A stretch of 7,807 nt of DNA. Source: JBDTVS01 sp040007095. GTDB lineage: Bacteria; Acidobacteriota; Vicinamibacteria; Vicinamibacterales; CAVVIG01. Shown here in pieces: positions 6,237 to 7,807 of this stretch (its first letter is position 1; each line of letters begins with the position of its first letter). Under the pieces are notes generated by a model that was given only the letters and a program-made list of their open reading frames with translations, did not search any database and was not told the origin of the DNA. The position numbers and the translations under genes are program-made. Where the stretch lies: the NCBI GenBank assembly GCA_040007095.1, contig JBDTVS010000068.1:1-7807 (forward strand), read 5' to 3'.

Positions 6237-7372
6237 ATGACCGCGACGACCCTGCGCGAGTGTAACGCACCTGGTACGACGTTGATGCTGGCCTTTGATC
6301 TTGGGAGTACGAAGTGGACGCTCGGGTTTACCACCGCTCCGGCGCAGCGCCCGGCATTCGCACGATGCCGGCCGGCGACCTGGGCACGCTGGTGAAGGAG
6401 ATTCAGCTGGCGCAGGCGCGGTTCGGGTTATCGGTCGACGCCCCGGTGCACAGTTGTTACGAGGCAGGCCGGGATGGCTTCTGGCTCCACCGGTGGCTAC
6501 TCGCGCACGAGGTCGAGAACGTGGTGGTAGATTCCTCGAGCATCGAAGTCAACCGGCGGGCGCGCCGAGCGAAGACTGATCGTCTGGATGTGAGCAAGTT
6601 ATTGGCGCTGCTCCTGCGGTGGCACGGAGGAGAACGGAAAGTGTGGAGCGTAGTACACGTGCCCTCGCCGGAGGCCGAAGCGCACCGTCAGGGGACGCGG
6701 GAGATCGCGACAGTGCGCGAGGATCGGAAATGCGTGCGCAATCGGATCCAGGCGTTGCTCGCCACGCAAGGCATCCGGCTGGACCTGGACGCGACGTTCC
6801 TGGCGCACCTGGCGACGGCACAGACCGGCGACGGCCGGGCGCTGCCAACGGCGTTCCGTCTTCGGCTCGAGCGCGAGTGGGCACACCCGGAAGCGATCGA
6901 CGCCCGGATGACGGCGCTCACTGCGGCGCGTGACGCGGAGATCGAGACGGGCACCGATCGGGTGGCGGCGATCGCGCGGCAGCTCTGCACGATGCGCGGC
7001 GTGGCCGAAACCAGTGCGGCGGTGTTCAGCGCGGAACTGTTCGGCACGCGGACGTTTCAGAACGGGCGGCAACTCGGCGCCGTCATGGGGTTGGTGCCGG
7101 TCCCGTATCGGAGCGACCAGCGCGTGCGCGACCAAGGGATCAGCAGGGCTGGCCGCGCGGAGTTGCGGCGGATCGCGCTGCAACTGGCGTGGGGGTGAGT
7201 ACGCTGGCAGCCGACGAGCGCGTTGACGCAGTAGTTCCTCACGCGCTTTGGCCCGGCGGGCGGCCGGAGTAAACGGATCGGCATCGTGGCACTGGCGCGG
7301 AAACTGGTCATCGCGCTGTGGCGCTATGTCGAGCACGGGGTCGTGCCGGCGGGCGCCACGCTGAAGACGTAA
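6237..7372 (+). pseudogene. IS110-family DEDD transposase with one frameshift and two nonsense codons
   Basis: ATG 6237 follows AAGGAG. The first frame reads MTATTLRE... LAFDLGSTKWTLGFTTAPAQRP with the first catalytic Asp (codon 6297), then loses frame at about 6351-6356. The next frame carries IRTMPAGDLG, CYEAGRDGFWLHRW (Glu, codon 6461) and RARRAKTDRLD (Asp codons 6578 and 6587), completing the DEDD set. The C-terminal transposase domain follows (RGVAETSAAVFSAELF, GLVPVPYRSDQ with the likely catalytic Ser). TGA at 7196-7198 and TAG at 7232-7234 stand where relatives have Trp (LAWG-stop-VRW and ALTQ-stop). Reading through them gives IGIVALARKLVIALWRYVEHG to TAA at 7370-7372, a normal full-length C-terminus near residue 378. 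The frame change fits a one-base deletion. Both nonsense codons are single G-to-A changes. This is a recognisable but dead copy; whether it could be mobilised in trans is unknown. Confidence 0.92.
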
Positions 7373-7447
7373 CGACACGCGTCACAGGATTCGCCGCGCC
7401 CCGTCGCGCGTGCATCCACTGGTGGCGAGCCGCTCGCGAATGTTTCG

Positions 7448-7467
7448 GGTTCCCGGAGACGGGAACC
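7448..7467 (+). other. Perfect 8-bp hairpin with GNRA-type GAGA tetraloop
   Basis: GGTTCCCG (7448-7455), loop GAGA (7456-7459), CGGGAACC (7460-7467). A GC-rich stem closed by a GNRA tetraloop is typical of a stable functional RNA fold. It is not followed by a T run, so it is not a standard intrinsic terminator. It lies 76 bases after the transposase's final stop. Confidence 0.6.
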
Positions 7468-7639
7468 GTTTGATAGATGGAGCGGCTTGCCCCCTCGGTC
7501 CAGCGCATGCGTGCAGCTGGTGCGTGATCGCTCACCGCGATCGCCACGGATAGAAGGTCGTCGGGCTGGGCTCGACTCACATGGACCGGCCAGTGGGACA
7601 CGAGGTGCGTCGTGCGCGGGCATTTGCGGCGCCGCCTCC

Positions 7640-7668
7640 GCGGGCTCCTTGGCGTGTGAGGAGCCCGC
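7640..7668 (+). other. Perfect 9-bp hairpin with 11-base loop
   Basis: GCGGGCTCC (7640-7648) pairs exactly with GGAGCCCGC (7660-7668) around an 11-base loop. The right arm can alternatively pair in GCTCC-GGCG-GGAGC (7667-7680), so two mutually exclusive folds are possible. No T run follows. Confidence 0.6.
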
Positions 7669-7691
7669 TCCGGCGGGAGCTTGTTCGAAGG

Positions 7692-7713
7692 GCTGCAGAT
7701 CAGCTGCAGATCA
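7692..7713. repeat. 11-bp tandem direct repeat
   Basis: GCTGCAGATCA occurs twice head to tail (7692-7702 and 7703-7713). Each copy contains the palindrome CTGCAG, so the two copies can also pair as a short hairpin. It lies in the right flank of the IS110 element, about 40-60 bases from its probable end. Confidence 0.7.
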
Positions 7714-7807
7714 CGGGGGGCTTGACAACGGGTCGCCTCATAGAAGGAAGCATTAGCAGCCCGTGGTGAAAGTCGCCGAGTAGGTTGACGTTGAGTCCGC
7801 CTCGATC

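Larger units (their letters stand above)
6175..7764 (+). mobile_element. Decayed IS110-family insertion sequence (approximate extent)
   Basis: The extent is set by a candidate subterminal inverted repeat (8 of 9 positions), ACGGGCCGC at 6175-6183 and GCAGCCCGT at 7756-7764, which brackets the transposase pseudogene and about 390 bases of structured right-hand non-coding DNA. True termini probably lie a little outside these coordinates. IS110 elements have no long terminal inverted repeats and often make no target duplication, so the edges cannot be fixed without an empty-site comparison. Identity as IS110 family is firm; the boundaries are not. Confidence 0.45.
7373..7780 (+). ncRNA. Candidate structured RNA in the right flank of the IS110 element
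   Basis: No gene is apparent in this stretch. It contains several perfect hairpins on the transposase strand: GCGAG/CTCGC (7425-7437), GGTTCCCG/CGGGAACC with a GAGA loop (7448-7467), GATCGC/GCGATC (7526-7542) and GCGGGCTCC/GGAGCCCGC (7640-7668), plus an 11-base tandem repeat (7692-7713). IS110-family elements encode a guide RNA (bridge or seek RNA) in a non-coding flank, in the IS1111 subgroup on the 3' side. A long structured 3' flank therefore makes this a reasonable place for one. This is inferred from position and folding only; no guide loops could be matched because the donor and target junctions are not resolved. Confidence 0.35.

Noticed and set aside
7196..7234. Stop-codon recoding in the host genetic code
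   Set aside because: Both TGA and TAG replace Trp in the same dead transposase, while the operon genes end normally at TGA and TAA and use TGG for Trp.
6599..7378. Minus-strand open frame of 259 codons across the IS110 gene
   Set aside because: Antisense of a conserved transposase; no start signal and no family resemblance.
7487..7769. Two short overlapping plus-strand frames after the IS110 gene
   Set aside because: Low-complexity Ala/Arg/Gly-rich frames with no ribosome-binding site, lying in a hairpin-rich stretch better explained as non-coding IS flank.
1..7807. CRISPR array, tRNA or rRNA genes
   Set aside because: No regularly spaced repeats and no tRNA- or rRNA-like conserved segments were seen on either strand.

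Overview
This window is GC-rich bacterial DNA. The main clue to its origin is a four-gene minus-strand operon of small secreted proteins: two DUF6152-type proteins and two secreted proteins sharing a GRWEG(D/E)TLVVDT motif. From memory, such families are common in Acidobacteriota (Vicinamibacteria-like) and some soil Gammaproteobacteria. I therefore suggest an uncultured soil or sediment acidobacterium, with moderate to low confidence because no rRNA or housekeeping gene is present.

Layout. (1) 2-1052, minus: a DDE (rve-type) insertion-sequence transposase, cut by the window edge and broken by a one-base insertion inside its catalytic DNG motif. (2) 1281-2014, plus: an intact overlapping two-gene cassette, a 76-residue protein followed by a protein with the signature of a PD-(D/E)xK nuclease fold; a possible leaderless promoter lies just upstream. 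(3) 2079-2149: a long imperfect hairpin with weak integron attC-like character. (4) 2304-3396, plus: a second, unrelated integrase-core transposase with a one-base insertion in an A run. (5) 3517-5964, minus: the compact intact operon DUF6152 / secreted protein / secreted protein / DUF6152. (6) 6237-7372, plus: an IS110-family transposase broken by one frameshift and two tryptophan-to-stop changes. (7) 7373-7807: its non-coding right flank, rich in perfect hairpins and a tandem repeat, where a guide (bridge/seek) RNA could lie.

All three transposases are decayed while the six cargo or host genes are open and tightly packed. The region therefore reads as an old insertion-sequence landing zone. 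The best candidates for undescribed biology are the small-protein/nuclease-fold pair and the secreted operon. In the operon, both DUF6152 proteins are predicted to begin, after signal-peptide removal, with His-His-Ser, which suggests metal (perhaps copper) binding at the N-terminus.
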